A stretch of 44,494 nucleotides of DNA from Bacteroidia bacterium (lineage in GTDB: Bacteria; Bacteroidota; Bacteroidia; Chitinophagales; Chitinophagaceae): positions 1-44,494 of the forward strand of contig JAUIBA010000032.1 of assembly GCA_030427635.1 (NCBI GenBank). The letters are read 5' to 3'. Position 1 is the first letter of the stretch; each line of letters opens with the position of its first letter. Shown one piece after another: positions 18,087-27,546 of this stretch. A model generated the notes under the pieces. It searched no databases. It saw nothing but the letters and a program-made list of their open reading frames with translations, and was not told the DNA's origin. A program made the translations under genes and the position numbers.

Positions 18087-18094
18087 CAAAAATA
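18087..18094 (-). promoter_or_regulatory. Candidate -7 box for the O-antigen-ligase-like gene
   Basis: The minus strand reads TATTTTTG (TAnnTTTG), 34 bases upstream of the ATG and inside the 59-base gap after the TolB-like gene. No -33 match was found. Confidence 0.3.
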
Positions 18095-18111
18095 GTACGG
18101 ATATCCCGTTG

Positions 18112-21100
18112 TCAGAAGTCTGTGCCTAATGCCAGGTAAGCTATAGGCTTGTCACCTTCAACATTCCATGCTACATCAAACCGGAGGAAATAGCCGAACA
18201 ATGATGTACGCAGACCGCCTCCATACCCTACTCCCAGCGATGCCCCGTAAGGGGTTGTTACCACCATTATGGTATTTTGCAGTCCACCGTACAGATAATA
18301 GGTCTGCGATGGAGAAAGTGCGTCTGCATCCGGTAAAAACCCTTTCCATGCTGTACCGGCATCTATAAACGCTACAGCCTGCAGGTTCTTCAGCATAGCC
18401 GACTGTATAGGGCGCTTTACAAACGTAGTTACCGCCGGCAGCCTGAATTCAGTACTCAGTACAGCAAAGTTATTGCCTACGCGTGCCGACTGCTTATAAC
18501 CACGCAGCGATGTAGCAAGCATCTGAAACCCGAAGTTCTCACCCGGCGAATAATTGCCGTTTGCAGCCGTTTGCGGGGATATCCAGTTGTCCACGCCACC
18601 CAGCAGGTACTGTACCATCTTATTACCGTCAGAGTGTGCATAGGCCAGGCGGTTTGCTACTATGAAGTTCTTATAAATCTTCTGATAGTTCCGCACATCC
18701 ACGCCTATGTTATAGCAGCTCTTGTTGCCGGCATTGAGGCCATACATATACTCTGTATATACCTTATAGCGGGTACCATTCAGTATATTCATAGTAGGTG
18801 TGATGGTGTTATCAAATACATACTCAAGTCGGGAAAATGAAGTATATACATCTCTGGCAGGGAAGTCAGCTATCAGGCTTATGGAGTCTGTAAGTTTCTG
18901 TATAAACCTGTCCTGCCGCACCCCGGTATGGAAACGCAGGCTGCGCACCCTGTCTATAGCATAGCCAAAGTCTGCCTGAGTTATATTAGAAGTCATCTGA
19001 AACAACTGCGGACGGGAAGTTACATACTGCCCGTTGGCAGTAAAGTAGTTCACCATCATATAGTCCTTGTTCTGCCGACGCATGAACATCCCTCCCCAAT
19101 CCACTCTGTGCGTAAAATTCTGGTATTGCAGGAAGTAAGTAGAGTATGATACATTGATAGGCAACTGGAAACCCAGCGTTATCCTCTGGTTTTCCATTAT
19201 TTCATTCAGGGAAATATTGGTAAGTGCGCCCAGAGATGGATTGGCAAACTTACCTCCGTTTGCATCAATAGACTGGTACTGATTAAAGAGTATGGAGTTA
19301 TCCAGCTTTATGGAGAGGAAGTCCGGCTTAAAGCTGTAACGGTATCTGGCCGGTTTCATTTTCAGGTAAGCACTGTCAGATATTTCATTAAGTACTGAGC
19401 TATCGGCATCATCATGCTCCGGCTCATGACTGGTCATCCCCTCATCATTGGTAAACACATCTGGCTTTTTCGCCTGTGGCTCCGGCTCAGTATCTGAAAA
19501 TTCTGTCTGAAAAGCAGTGCCTCCTTTTATTTCCGGGGTTTCGTCTATAGGGTCCTCATCCTGCCAGCGGCGCAGCGGCAGCTTATTTTCTTCCGGTTTC
19601 GCTATAGTAGTATCTGCTTCTGCTCTTGCTACCGGTGGCTCCTGAGCATCCTGCAGGAGGTCTCCCGATAGTATAGTGGGGCGCAGCTCTTTACCCTGCA
19701 TGGTATCTGACGGCATTACCAGGTCGTGAAAGAACACCACATACTTATTTCTGCGCTGCAGCACATCGGCAGCGCTGCCGGTCACAGAGCAGTACTGATG
19801 GCTCCTGATACCGGTAGTATAGTTCGTTACAGGCACACTGTATGCCGAGTCTTTATTATCAGCATTCCTGCCAAACATCACTACAAACTTGTTGTTGATG
19901 CCATTGCTGTCATGCAGGTATGCGAAGTTGTTGGTTCCGTATTGTACCGGCTGTGATATTCTGCCACGGGATACATGAGTACATTGTGTCAGTGTCGGCT
20001 GCCCGGCTACTGTATTGTAGAAAAATACATTCTGTGGACCTGCCGGCAGCTCATTTACCTCCTGTGGCACATTAAGATTCGGCTTTGGCCTGTTAGACAG
20101 GAACAGCACACCGGTACGCGACCCGCCACTTACATATTCAGGCGATAAGTCATCCCACACATCATCAGTAATGTTCTCCGTCTTTGAACCTCTTATTGTA
20201 AACTCATACAGGTCTGTCTGACTTTTTTTGATGGCAGAAAATATCATTTTACCATCATCCTCAGTAAAGGTCATAGACAGTACGCGGTCAAAACGGTTCT
20301 TCCTTATTTTATGTATCTCTGTGCGCCCGCGCATGTTGTTATATACTCGCAGTAGCTCATTCCCTTTATACAGGTACATGATAGCCAGCTTACTGCCATT
20401 CTTTGACCATGCCAGCATCGGGTAAGACGGGTCTATCTGCTCTGTAAGATCTTTCTGCCCGCCGCTTACCATTTCTACCACATTCTTATTCCCCGCCTTC
20501 TGCAGGCATACCGTGTACTGCCCATTCTTCCACACTACATAAGCTACATTTCTACCATCAGGCGATACTTTTATGTTGCGTACTACGCTGCCATCTTTGG
20601 GTATTTTCAGGGTCATTATACCGCCTGTGCTGTCCGCCATTTCCTGATGCTGCTCGTCTATCCGGTATACAGCTTTGTAGAAGCTAATGCAGGAATCATA
20701 TGCCACGGTCACCTTCATATTCAGGTTGCGTGGCTCCTTCATAGCTTTGTTAAGGCTGGTTTTCTGCTGCATGGCATACAGCAGGGTTTTCATGGTATTA
20801 GTACCATACTGGTCCGATACGAACTTCCAGAAAGCCTTACCTGCCAGCTCCGGATGCATTTCTGCCAGTTCATAAAATCCCTTCTTCTCATTGGCATCCA
20901 GTACACCTTTCCATTCACTATTGCTCTTCTCATCCCATCCGTCCACCATGTAGGCTATATATCCTTCTGTAACCCACTGCGGCAGGTTTAGCAGCAATGA
21001 GTTTTTCATTGCCTTTTTCAGATTATCGCCATATAGCATGCGCTGCATCACTACCAGTGCCATACCAGAGCGTATCTGTCTGCGTATATCTGCATGTGCG

Positions 21101-21528
21101 CCTGTGAAGTACACTACCAGCTTATCGTCTACTATTTTCAGTGAGCCTGCCTTGGTATTACCCAGTGTGGTAGGAGATTCATCTTTCAGTCCTATGTTGG
21201 ACTGACGATACTCATCGTAATTATTGTATAGTATTATATTGAAACGTCTGGGGAACTGACTGGCCAGCTTTTTCTCCACCACCTTCATGTCGTATTCCGC
21301 CTCTTCTGCTACGTAACGTCCCAACTCACGCCCCTGCCGGTCATAATGATACACCCTGAAGTGTTTTGTGTCAAAATACTTCCATACAAACTTCCGTTTC
21401 TGTACCCTGTTTTCTCCGAAGACTTCAATATTTGACTGTGCAGTTGCAGTCTGTGGCGTACCCCATATACATAGCATTGCCAGGAGCGACACTAGAAATC
21501 CCGGGGACAGCTGCATTCTCACAATCAT
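18112..21528 (-). CDS. Large outer-membrane protein: degenerate peptidase-like domain, TolB-like propeller and C-terminal beta-barrel
   Basis: 1138-aa exported protein; the signal peptide ends at about residue 30 (TATAQ) and Met5 is an alternative start. Residues about 45-300 resemble a peptidase MA-like (gluzincin) region ending in LPQWVTEGYIAYMVDGWD, but the HExxH zinc motif is absent (RSGMALVVMQ in its place). Residues about 305-560 carry PD40/TolB propeller blades (VRNIKVSPDGRNVAYVVWKNG, YPMLAWSKNGSKLAIMY). A low-complexity Glu/Pro/Asp linker follows at about 625-715. The last ~380 residues are a BamA/surface-antigen-like barrel ending in phenylalanine, the usual outer-membrane signature. 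Bacteroidota homologues are usually called 'translocation protein TolB'. It is probably a surface or assembly protein; the exact role is unknown. Confidence 0.82.
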   Translation of the reverse strand: MIVRMQLSPGFLVSLLAMLCIWGTPQTATAQSNIEVFGENRVQKRKFVWKYFDTKHFRVYHYDRQGRELGRYVAEEAEYDMKVVEKKLASQFPRRFNIILYNNYDEYRQSNIGLKDESPTTLGNTKAGSLKIVDDKLVVYFTGAHADIRRQIRSGMALVVMQRMLYGDNLKKAMKNSLLLNLPQWVTEGYIAYMVDGWDEKSNSEWKGVLDANEKKGFYELAEMHPELAGKAFWKFVSDQYGTNTMKTLLYAMQQKTSLNKAMKEPRNLNMKVTVAYDSCISFYKAVYRIDEQHQEMADSTGGIMTLKIPKDGSVVRNIKVSPDGRNVAYVVWKNGQYTVCLQKAGNKNVVEMVSGGQKDLTEQIDPSYPMLAWSKNGSKLAIMYLYKGNELLRVYNNMRGRTEIHKIRKNRFDRVLSMTFTEDDGKMIFSAIKKSQTDLYEFTIRGSKTENITDDVWDDLSPEYVSGGSRTGVLFLSNRPKPNLNVPQEVNELPAGPQNVFFYNTVAGQPTLTQCTHVSRGRISQPVQYGTNNFAYLHDSNGINNKFVVMFGRNADNKDSAYSVPVTNYTTGIRSHQYCSVTGSAADVLQRRNKYVVFFHDLVMPSDTMQGKELRPTILSGDLLQDAQEPPVARAEADTTIAKPEENKLPLRRWQDEDPIDETPEIKGGTAFQTEFSDTEPEPQAKKPDVFTNDEGMTSHEPEHDDADSSVLNEISDSAYLKMKPARYRYSFKPDFLSIKLDNSILFNQYQSIDANGGKFANPSLGALTNISLNEIMENQRITLGFQLPINVSYSTYFLQYQNFTHRVDWGGMFMRRQNKDYMMVNYFTANGQYVTSRPQLFQMTSNITQADFGYAIDRVRSLRFHTGVRQDRFIQKLTDSISLIADFPARDVYTSFSRLEYVFDNTITPTMNILNGTRYKVYTEYMYGLNAGNKSCYNIGVDVRNYQKIYKNFIVANRLAYAHSDGNKMVQYLLGGVDNWISPQTAANGNYSPGENFGFQMLATSLRGYKQSARVGNNFAVLSTEFRLPAVTTFVKRPIQSAMLKNLQAVAFIDAGTAWKGFLPDADALSPSQTYYLYGGLQNTIMVVTTPYGASLGVGYGGGLRTSLFGYFLRFDVAWNVEGDKPIAYLALGTDF

Positions 21529-21598
21529 CTTTTCTTTTTTAGGGCGACGGGGTATAGCAGAGAATCTCCCCTACTGTTACCAGCTGGAGTCCATTCCC

Positions 21599-21606
21599 TA
21601 CATTTG
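21599..21606 (+). promoter_or_regulatory. Candidate -7 box for the MBL-fold hydrolase
   Basis: TACATTTG matches TAnnTTTG and lies 33 bases upstream of the preferred ATG at 21640. A degenerate TGTTAC lies about 18 bases further upstream. Confidence 0.4.
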
Positions 21607-21639
21607 CACTACAAATTAAACAATTTACATCGTTCTGAT

Positions 21640-22278
21640 ATGTTAAATGTCCACTTTTTCACGTTCAATGCTTTCTCTGAAAACACTTACATCATCAGCA
21701 ATCATAAAAAGGAATGCTGGATAATAGACCCCGGCATGTATGATGAACGTGAAATGAATGAATTTATTTCATTCATTGACAATCAGCAACTCAAACCCAT
21801 TTCCATCATCAATACCCATGCCCACCTCGATCATATATTTGGTGTCAGTGGCCTGAAAAAGAAATATGGCATACCCTTTGGCATTCATATGGCGGAGCTT
21901 CCGGTACTGGAACGCGGGGCAGACACTGCGGCTATGTTTGGAATGACCTTATCTGATATACCGGGTGCTGACTTTTACATCCCACATACGCAACCGTTAC
22001 AATTGGGTGATGACGTGATCGATGTTCGGTTCACACCCGGCCACTCGCCCGGCAGCATATCATTTTACCATAAAGCAGGAAACTGGGTCATAGCCGGCGA
22101 TGCTTTATTTAACGGCAGCATTGGCCGCACCGACCTGCCCGGAGGAAATTTCGATACACTAATAACCTCCATAAAAGAGCAACTGTTTTCCCTGCCGGAT
22201 AATACAACTGTACTGTCTGGCCATGGGCCTTCTACTACTATTGGTAATGAGAAAAAATACAATCCATTTCTGAGTTAG
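21640..22278 (+). CDS. MBL-fold metallo-hydrolase (glyoxalase II-like)
   Basis: 212 aa from the ATG at 21640. This start gives the usual opening LNVHFFTFNAFSENTYII; an in-frame TTG at 21604 would overlap the candidate promoter. The zinc motif is H60-A-H62-L-D64-H65, with H135 (TPGHSPGS), D154 (IAGDALF) and H195 (LSGHGP) completing the binuclear site. The size and layout match the YcbL/glyoxalase II-like group, whose members hydrolyse thioesters or related esters. The substrate is not determined. It is cytoplasmic and single-gene. Confidence 0.92.
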   Translation: MLNVHFFTFNAFSENTYIISNHKKECWIIDPGMYDEREMNEFISFIDNQQLKPISIINTHAHLDHIFGVSGLKKKYGIPFGIHMAELPVLERGADTAAMFGMTLSDIPGADFYIPHTQPLQLGDDVIDVRFTPGHSPGSISFYHKAGNWVIAGDALFNGSIGRTDLPGGNFDTLITSIKEQLFSLPDNTTVLSGHGPSTTIGNEKKYNPFLS

Positions 22279-22284
22279 CAGATA

Positions 22285-22617
22285 CTACTCCTCTTCGTCT
22301 TCTGGTAATGCCCTGCCATCCGGTACATACAGGGGGGTAGTGTGGTGCTCAGGAGTGAAGTAAGGGCCGCTTACCCATATAGCTGCAAATGCCAGCATTC
22401 CGGTAATGATGGAAAACAGGCGCAGCCGGTTATTCTTTATCAGCAGAGATGCGATTATTGTCACCATCAGCAGATAAAGCACCTTATCATAAAAAGCTGT
22501 CATACCTGCAAGTTCTTCTTTTGATACAAATCCGCTACTTACGGAATAATAGTCAAGACCTACTCTCAGCAGAACAAAAAAATGCACAACCACCGGAAAT
22601 ATCCTGTACAGCTCCAT
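22285..22617 (-). CDS. Small membrane protein, unknown
   Basis: 110 aa from the ATG at 22617; an upstream ATG at 22662 adds 15 unlikely residues that overlap the spacer after the ABC gene. Three hydrophobic segments are visible: near the N-terminus (ELYRIFPVVVHFFVLLRVG), in the middle (VLYLLMVTIIASLLI) and in FSIITGMLAFAAIWVSG. The tail is acidic, ending in EDEEE. No family was recognised. It follows the ABC exporter gene by about 50 bases on the same strand, suggesting the end of that operon. Confidence 0.55.
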   Translation of the reverse strand: MELYRIFPVVVHFFVLLRVGLDYYSVSSGFVSKEELAGMTAFYDKVLYLLMVTIIASLLIKNNRLRLFSIITGMLAFAAIWVSGPYFTPEHHTTPLYVPDGRALPEDEEE

Positions 22618-22668
22618 GATACAACAGTAATATCTTTCCGAAGGTACATTAATCAGTGACAACTCATA

Positions 22669-24459
22669 CTAAGCCATAGCCCGCGCCGGGGCATCCTTAC
22701 GCTCCCCTATCTGCTGGCGCCACATGGCATAATATAGCCCTTTCTCTTCCAGCAGGGTATTATGATTGCCGGTTTCTACTACGTGCCCTTTCTCCAGTAC
22801 ATATATCCTGTCGGCATGCATAATGGTAGAAAGCCTGTGTGCTATCATTATAGTAATATGGCTGCGCCGCGCCGCTATATTTCGTATGGTCTGCGATATC
22901 TCTTCCTCTGTAAGTGAGTCCAGTGCCGATGTAGCCTCGTCAAATATCATCATACGGGGACTACGCAATAGTGCTCTGGCAATGGATATACGCTGCCGCT
23001 CGCCGCCGGAAAGCTTCAGCCCACCCTCACCTATCATGGTATCTATCCCTTTCTCGGCACGGGCCAGCAGATTCTGACACGCCGCCTGCTGCAGCACCTC
23101 ATTTATTTCGCTCTCCGTAGCCTCCGGATTCACAAAAAGCATATTCTCCTTTATTGTACCGGAAAACAGCTGAGGGTCCTGTGTCACCAGTCCCATCTGC
23201 CCACGCAGCTCTTCATAATCTATTGCCGACTCAGAGTGACCATTGTATAAAATACTGCCCGTATCCGGGTGATACAGACCTACCAGCAGTTTTACCATAG
23301 TGGTCTTACCACTGCCCGATGGCCCTACAAAAGCTACCGTCTCACCAGTCTTTACTTCAAAAGAAATATCTTCAAGCGCATTACGTGTAGCAGAGCGATG
23401 TTTGAATGCTACATGCTCAAATCTTATATCCTCTATGTTGTTTACGGCCACAGGCTGCTCCGGCTTGTACTCTGCCGGCTTCTTAAATAACTCCTGCAGG
23501 TTGTTCAGCGATGCCTCTGCCTCCCGGTACGACAATATCACATTGCCTATCTCCTGCATGGGGCCAAAGATGAAGAAAGAATAAAAAATAAGCGTCAGGT
23601 ACTGCCCCGCAGTTATAGAACCACGGTATATAAAGTACAGCAGAAAAATGATTATCGTCTGGCGCAGCAGATTCACAAAAGTACCCTGTACAAAAGAGAT
23701 AGCCCTTATACTCCGCACCTTCTTCAGCTCCAGATTCAGTATCTTAATGGTCGTTGCATTCAGCCTGCCTATCTCCTGCTGTGTGAGGCCCAGACTCTTC
23801 ACCAGCTCTATATTGCGCAGCGATTCTGTAGTAGAGCCAGCCAGTGCATTGGTCTCCTTTACTATTGTTTTCTGTACAGTCTTTATCCGCTTACTCAGCG
23901 CACTGGTAAGCAGGGCCAGCACTACAGCACCGCCCACATAGATAACAGGCAGCATAGGGCTCAGTGCAAATGCGTATATGATAACGAATACAATACCTAT
24001 CATTGTAGGCAGCAGCACATTAAAAAACGACTGTATAAACTTCTCACAATCTATACGCACCTTCTGCAGCACATTCAGTGTCTGCCCGCTGCTCTGGTCT
24101 TCAAAGTCCTGATAGGGAAGGCGCAGTGCATGTTTTAGCCCGTCAGTATATAGCTGCGCGCCATACTTCTGTATCACTACATTCACTACATAGTCCTGAA
24201 AGTTCTTCGCTATGCGCGATACCATAGCTACACCTATCAGCGCCCCTATCAGCAGCAATGCCCCGCGCAGATATTCGCCCAGGTCCCTGTGCAGCAGGCC
24301 TTCCTTATCATAGGTAAGCGGATGATTTACATAACGGTCCAGTAGTTTACCCGCTATCATCGGGTCCATCAGCGAAAAACTCTGGTTAATGGCAGCAAGG
24401 ATTACAGCAAGTACTATCAGCATCCGGTACCTTGCCAGATAATGCATCAGCAGTTTCAT
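22669..24459 (-). CDS. ABC exporter, fused permease and ATPase (MsbA-like)
   Basis: 596-aa half-transporter. The transmembrane part spans about residues 1-320 with six helices. The ATPase has Walker A GPSGSGKT at 379-386, Q-loop in VTQDPQLFSG, signature LSGGE at 483-487, Walker B MMIFDEA at 503-509 and the H-loop histidine H541. All catalytic elements are intact, so it should work as a homodimer in the inner membrane. MsbA-type exporters move lipids, lipid A or peptides; the nearby glycosyltransferases make a lipid or glycolipid plausible, but the substrate is unproved. It lies 56 bases after the NUDIX gene, in the same transcriptional run. Confidence 0.93.
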   Translation of the reverse strand: MKLLMHYLARYRMLIVLAVILAAINQSFSLMDPMIAGKLLDRYVNHPLTYDKEGLLHRDLGEYLRGALLLIGALIGVAMVSRIAKNFQDYVVNVVIQKYGAQLYTDGLKHALRLPYQDFEDQSSGQTLNVLQKVRIDCEKFIQSFFNVLLPTMIGIVFVIIYAFALSPMLPVIYVGGAVVLALLTSALSKRIKTVQKTIVKETNALAGSTTESLRNIELVKSLGLTQQEIGRLNATTIKILNLELKKVRSIRAISFVQGTFVNLLRQTIIIFLLYFIYRGSITAGQYLTLIFYSFFIFGPMQEIGNVILSYREAEASLNNLQELFKKPAEYKPEQPVAVNNIEDIRFEHVAFKHRSATRNALEDISFEVKTGETVAFVGPSGSGKTTMVKLLVGLYHPDTGSILYNGHSESAIDYEELRGQMGLVTQDPQLFSGTIKENMLFVNPEATESEINEVLQQAACQNLLARAEKGIDTMIGEGGLKLSGGERQRISIARALLRSPRMMIFDEATSALDSLTEEEISQTIRNIAARRSHITIMIAHRLSTIMHADRIYVLEKGHVVETGNHNTLLEEKGLYYAMWRQQIGERKDAPARAMA

Positions 24460-24515
24460 GGCTGCAAAGGTAAGCGGTAATGAAACCCGTTTATATATAT
24501 TGCTATTACCATTCC

Positions 24516-24926
24516 TTATAATTGCGCTGTTATCATTTTTCCTACTATCCTGTCTATAGGCAGGGTAAATGTATCATCGTTCAGCGAGCTTAGAGGTAGC
24601 CAGTATGTGCGCTCTCCCGGTACATTATTGGTAAACGGGATGTCCGTATCTGCAGCCACGCGGTAATAGATACTAATCACCTGCGAATCATCATATGCAG
24701 ATGACTGAAAAAAATCTGTGGTATAAAAATGGTCCAGTACAGTTATTTCCAGCCCCAGCTCTTCCTGCCATTCCCGTCTCAGGCAGTCGGCTATTCCCTC
24801 TCCCCATTCCAGTCCACCACCAGGCAGCTTCAGTATTGTGCGGCCACGTATCAGCTCCTCACTCACCAGTATATGGCTATCGTGCAGCCATATACCATAT
24901 ACCCGTATGTTAAACCGCCTGCTCAT
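24516..24926 (-). CDS. NUDIX hydrolase
   Basis: 136-aa protein with a complete Nudix box at residues 37-59 (GxxxxxE, then REWQEELGL), so it should hydrolyse a nucleoside diphosphate linked to another group, with a divalent metal. The opening RVYGIWLHDSHILVSEE is typical of small NUDIX enzymes. The substrate cannot be predicted. It sits 32 bases after the DinB-like gene and 56 bases before the ABC exporter on the same strand. Confidence 0.93.
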   Translation of the reverse strand: MSRRFNIRVYGIWLHDSHILVSEELIRGRTILKLPGGGLEWGEGIADCLRREWQEELGLEITVLDHFYTTDFFQSSAYDDSQVISIYYRVAADTDIPFTNNVPGERTYWLPLSSLNDDTFTLPIDRIVGKMITAQL

Positions 24927-24958
24927 TTATAAAGCATTCTGTTTTTTACCCCACCAGC

Positions 24959-25525
24959 TCAGCTATTGCTACCGCTCTGATCTTCTGTAAAATGCCGCAC
25001 ACCTTTTTCCTGTGCAAACTTCTCCTGATTATATGCCGCCGACTGATTCCTGGGTATTGACAGGCTCTGCCAGTTTTCGTTACTCACCACCTTTGCCACA
25101 TATACTATCTGCCCTACGTGATAGCAGTAGTGGGATATCTGCCTGTTTACAGCTTCCAGTATCGTATGTCCTTCATTGCGTATATAGATTATCTTATCTA
25201 GGTCATTGTCTGTCACTATATCCAGCGCATCAAACAGGCACTGCCATCCTTCTTCCCATTTTGCCATTATCTGCTCCCGGCCTGTGAGGTCATTCTCAAA
25301 CTCAGCATCACGCTGCCGCCAGGGTTTCTCTCCGTCGGTAGTAAGGAAGTCTGTCCAGCGGCTCATCATATTACCCCACATATGTTTTACAATCATAGCT
25401 ACACTGTTGGTGTTATCATTTGCCTGCCAGTTCAGCTGTTCATCGCTCATTTGTGCCATTGACTTTTCTCCCAGTTGCTTATACATCCTGAATTGCCTTT
25501 TGGCGCTGTCCAGATATTTAATCAT
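24959..25525 (-). CDS. DUF1572/DinB-like four-helix protein
   Basis: 188-aa protein. The order of landmarks matches the DUF1572 branch of the DinB/YfiT superfamily: DEQLNWQANDNTNSVAMIVKHMWGNM, then SRWTDFLTTDGEKPWRQRD, then ISHYCYHVGQIVYVAK. The histidines in VKHMWGNM and in ISHYCYHVG occupy the three metal-ligand positions of this fold. Many members are metal-dependent thiol transferases or are uncharacterised; no substrate is suggested. It is soluble. It lies 22 bases after the GT2 gene. Confidence 0.85.
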   Translation of the reverse strand: MIKYLDSAKRQFRMYKQLGEKSMAQMSDEQLNWQANDNTNSVAMIVKHMWGNMMSRWTDFLTTDGEKPWRQRDAEFENDLTGREQIMAKWEEGWQCLFDALDIVTDNDLDKIIYIRNEGHTILEAVNRQISHYCYHVGQIVYVAKVVSNENWQSLSIPRNQSAAYNQEKFAQEKGVRHFTEDQSGSNS

Positions 25526-25547
25526 TACGCTGTATTTATAAGTTTCT

Positions 25548-26345
25548 TTAATCCTGTTTTACTATTCCTTTTATCCCCGTCATTTTCATTAGGTGCCTCA
25601 TCAGGCTCCATGCCCACAATGCCGGCACAATGCATACAAACAGAGGGTTTAACCTTACCAGTCTCGTATATGCCACCAGCTCACCCTTTCTCATTTTCCA
25701 CCGTGCACTGCTGATACCTCCTCCCGATGTAAACATTCTGAAAATACGGGTAAGCGCATAGGGCATGTATGCTACCCGGTTCCGGTATGCTACCCGCAGC
25801 CACAACTCATAATCCTCAGTATGCCGCATACCGGGGTCAAAACGGAATGCAGCATCATTTACAAGCACAGCACATGATGGCGCTATCTTATTGCCGGGCA
25901 GCAGTTGTACAAAAGTACGGCTTATCACTTCCGGCTTATCTGGCAGCACATCGGCATCTATATCCCTCATAGTAAATGAGTGATATAATAGTGCAATATC
26001 CGGCTGCGAGGTCAGTGCAGCGCCTGCTACCCGCAGCTTATCTCTGTGCCATTCATCATCTGCATCCAGAAAGGCAATATGGCTGCCACTTGCTTTGTCC
26101 ATTCCCGCATTTCTTGCGGCAGAGCTACCTGCATTACGTTCTTTCTGTATCAGTATCACATCACCTTTCCACTGTGCTTCTATTACCTGTACCGTATCAT
26201 CCGTACTCGCATCATCCACTACTATTACTTCGTATGGTGCCCATGTCTGCCCCATTGCCGACGCTATAGCCCTGCATACAGTAGCACTACCGTTATACAC
26301 CGGTATTACTACACTTATCCTGATGTTGGTATCCTGTTGCACCAT
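25548..26345 (-). CDS. Family 2 glycosyltransferase
   Basis: 265-aa GT-A enzyme. It opens with ISVVIPVYNGSATVCRAI, followed by VIVVDDASTDDT (nucleotide-binding aspartates D44, D45) and SSAARNAGMDKASGSHIAFLDADDEW, with the DxD metal motif at 94-96. A TEDYELWLRVAYR motif marks the acceptor-side base region. A hydrophobic stretch near the C-terminus suggests membrane association. It transfers a sugar from a nucleotide donor; donor and acceptor are unknown. It starts 5 bases after the upstream glycosyltransferase, so the two are surely cotranscribed. Confidence 0.92.
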   Translation of the reverse strand: MVQQDTNIRISVVIPVYNGSATVCRAIASAMGQTWAPYEVIVVDDASTDDTVQVIEAQWKGDVILIQKERNAGSSAARNAGMDKASGSHIAFLDADDEWHRDKLRVAGAALTSQPDIALLYHSFTMRDIDADVLPDKPEVISRTFVQLLPGNKIAPSCAVLVNDAAFRFDPGMRHTEDYELWLRVAYRNRVAYMPYALTRIFRMFTSGGGISSARWKMRKGELVAYTRLVRLNPLFVCIVPALWAWSLMRHLMKMTGIKGIVKQD

Positions 26346-26350
26346 TTGCC

Positions 26351-27439
26351 CTACAGGTTTCTATACACCTCCAGTAATGTTTTTGCCTGCTCCTGCCAGC
26401 AGTATTTTTCCCTTGCGGCCATACAGTTATGCTGCATGCGGTAATAATATTCATCATCCTGCAGCATACTATTGAGCGCAGTGGCTATACTGTCCGGCGT
26501 TACATCTTCTATAAGCCTGGCTATCTCATACTCGCTGTTTACACGTATATATTCAGGATATGCTATGCACAGCTGTGGCACTCCTGAATGCATGTAATCA
26601 AAAAAACGGTTGGCCAGAGACAGCCGGTTACTAAGGCTCGTATCTTCAAACAGAGTAATGCCTATCCAAGCCTTTAGCGTATAGTCGCGCAATCTGTCGG
26701 GTGGCACATAACCTTCAAATATCACTTTGTCTGTCACACCATGCTCCTTTGCAAGAGTCAGTGCCTGCTGGTAAAAGTTTCCCTCCCCGCATATTATAAG
26801 CCTTGCATCTACCTGTTTCATTGCAGGTATCAGCTGCTCAAAACACCTGCCCACATTTACTGCCCCCTGATATAATATAAACCGCTCTTTCTTTTCCGGT
26901 ATTTGCAGGGGTCTGAGTACTGTTGCATTGCGTACCACTTTATAATCTACGCCATACCGCTCCCTGAAATTCTCAGCATAAGCCTCCCCTATTGTATACC
27001 CTACAGGAAACTTAGGGATTGTGTGATTAGCTATCCACCGCCACATCTTATATACTGATGGCCGGGTTATTACCTCCCGCAGGTCCGTAAATATTTCATG
27101 TGCATCATGTACTCTTTTCAGCCCCCTGATACGGGATGCACAATATACCGGTAGTATTGTATCCAGGTCTATAGCACATAAGATATCAGCCTTGCGGAAT
27201 AGCAGAAAAAAGAATAGTCGTATCCAGTAATGCAGGTATAGTATTTTGCCCTGCTCTGCAATAATAGGTATGCGCACCTGACGAAATGCCCGCTCTTCCA
27301 GTGGCTTACTCTTCTTACGTTCAAAACCAACGAGCGTCACATCATAACCGGCATCAGCCAGTGTGGTACAAATGCGAATCATCCGCTGATCATAGTTCAG
27401 ATCATTGGTAACCGTACAAACGATTCTTTTTCCTTTCAT
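26351..27439 (-). CDS. GT-B glycosyltransferase (group 1/GT4-like)
   Basis: 362 aa from the ATG at 27439, chosen because MKGKRIVCTVTNDLNYDQRMIR gives the usual N-terminal strand; a further in-frame ATG lies 24 bases upstream. The N-terminal domain binds the acceptor (LVGFERKKSKPL, DLDTILPVYCASRIRGLKRVHDAHE). The C-terminal domain has FILYQGAVNVGRCFEQLIPAM, LIICGEGNFYQQ, KVIFEGYVPPDRL and a GIxLFExxSLSNRxxLxNRFFDYMHSGVP segment with donor-binding residues. It is probably cytoplasmic and involved in surface polysaccharide or lipid glycosylation (inferred from context). Confidence 0.9.
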   Translation of the reverse strand: MKGKRIVCTVTNDLNYDQRMIRICTTLADAGYDVTLVGFERKKSKPLEERAFRQVRIPIIAEQGKILYLHYWIRLFFFLLFRKADILCAIDLDTILPVYCASRIRGLKRVHDAHEIFTDLREVITRPSVYKMWRWIANHTIPKFPVGYTIGEAYAENFRERYGVDYKVVRNATVLRPLQIPEKKERFILYQGAVNVGRCFEQLIPAMKQVDARLIICGEGNFYQQALTLAKEHGVTDKVIFEGYVPPDRLRDYTLKAWIGITLFEDTSLSNRLSLANRFFDYMHSGVPQLCIAYPEYIRVNSEYEIARLIEDVTPDSIATALNSMLQDDEYYYRMQHNCMAAREKYCWQEQAKTLLEVYRNL

Positions 27440-27493
27440 TGAATGTTGTAAAGATACTGCCACTAATCACATCACACACCTCCTGAAACCAAA

Positions 27494-27523
27494 TGTGCCA
27501 CAACCTGTAAAGATTGTGGCACA
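27494..27523 (-). terminator. Stem-loop between the secreted unknown protein and the glycosyltransferase genes
   Basis: A perfect 10-bp stem (27494-27503 with 27514-27523) with a 10-base loop, 23 bases past the stop of the minus-strand gene at 27547. On the minus strand it is followed by TTTGGTTT. It probably ends that transcript and separates it from the glycosyltransferase operon. Confidence 0.55.
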
Positions 27524-27546
27524 CAAAATATCCATTTCACGTATTA

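Noticed and set aside
18112..21528. Active zinc metallopeptidase
   Set aside because: The HExxH motif is missing from the peptidase-like region.
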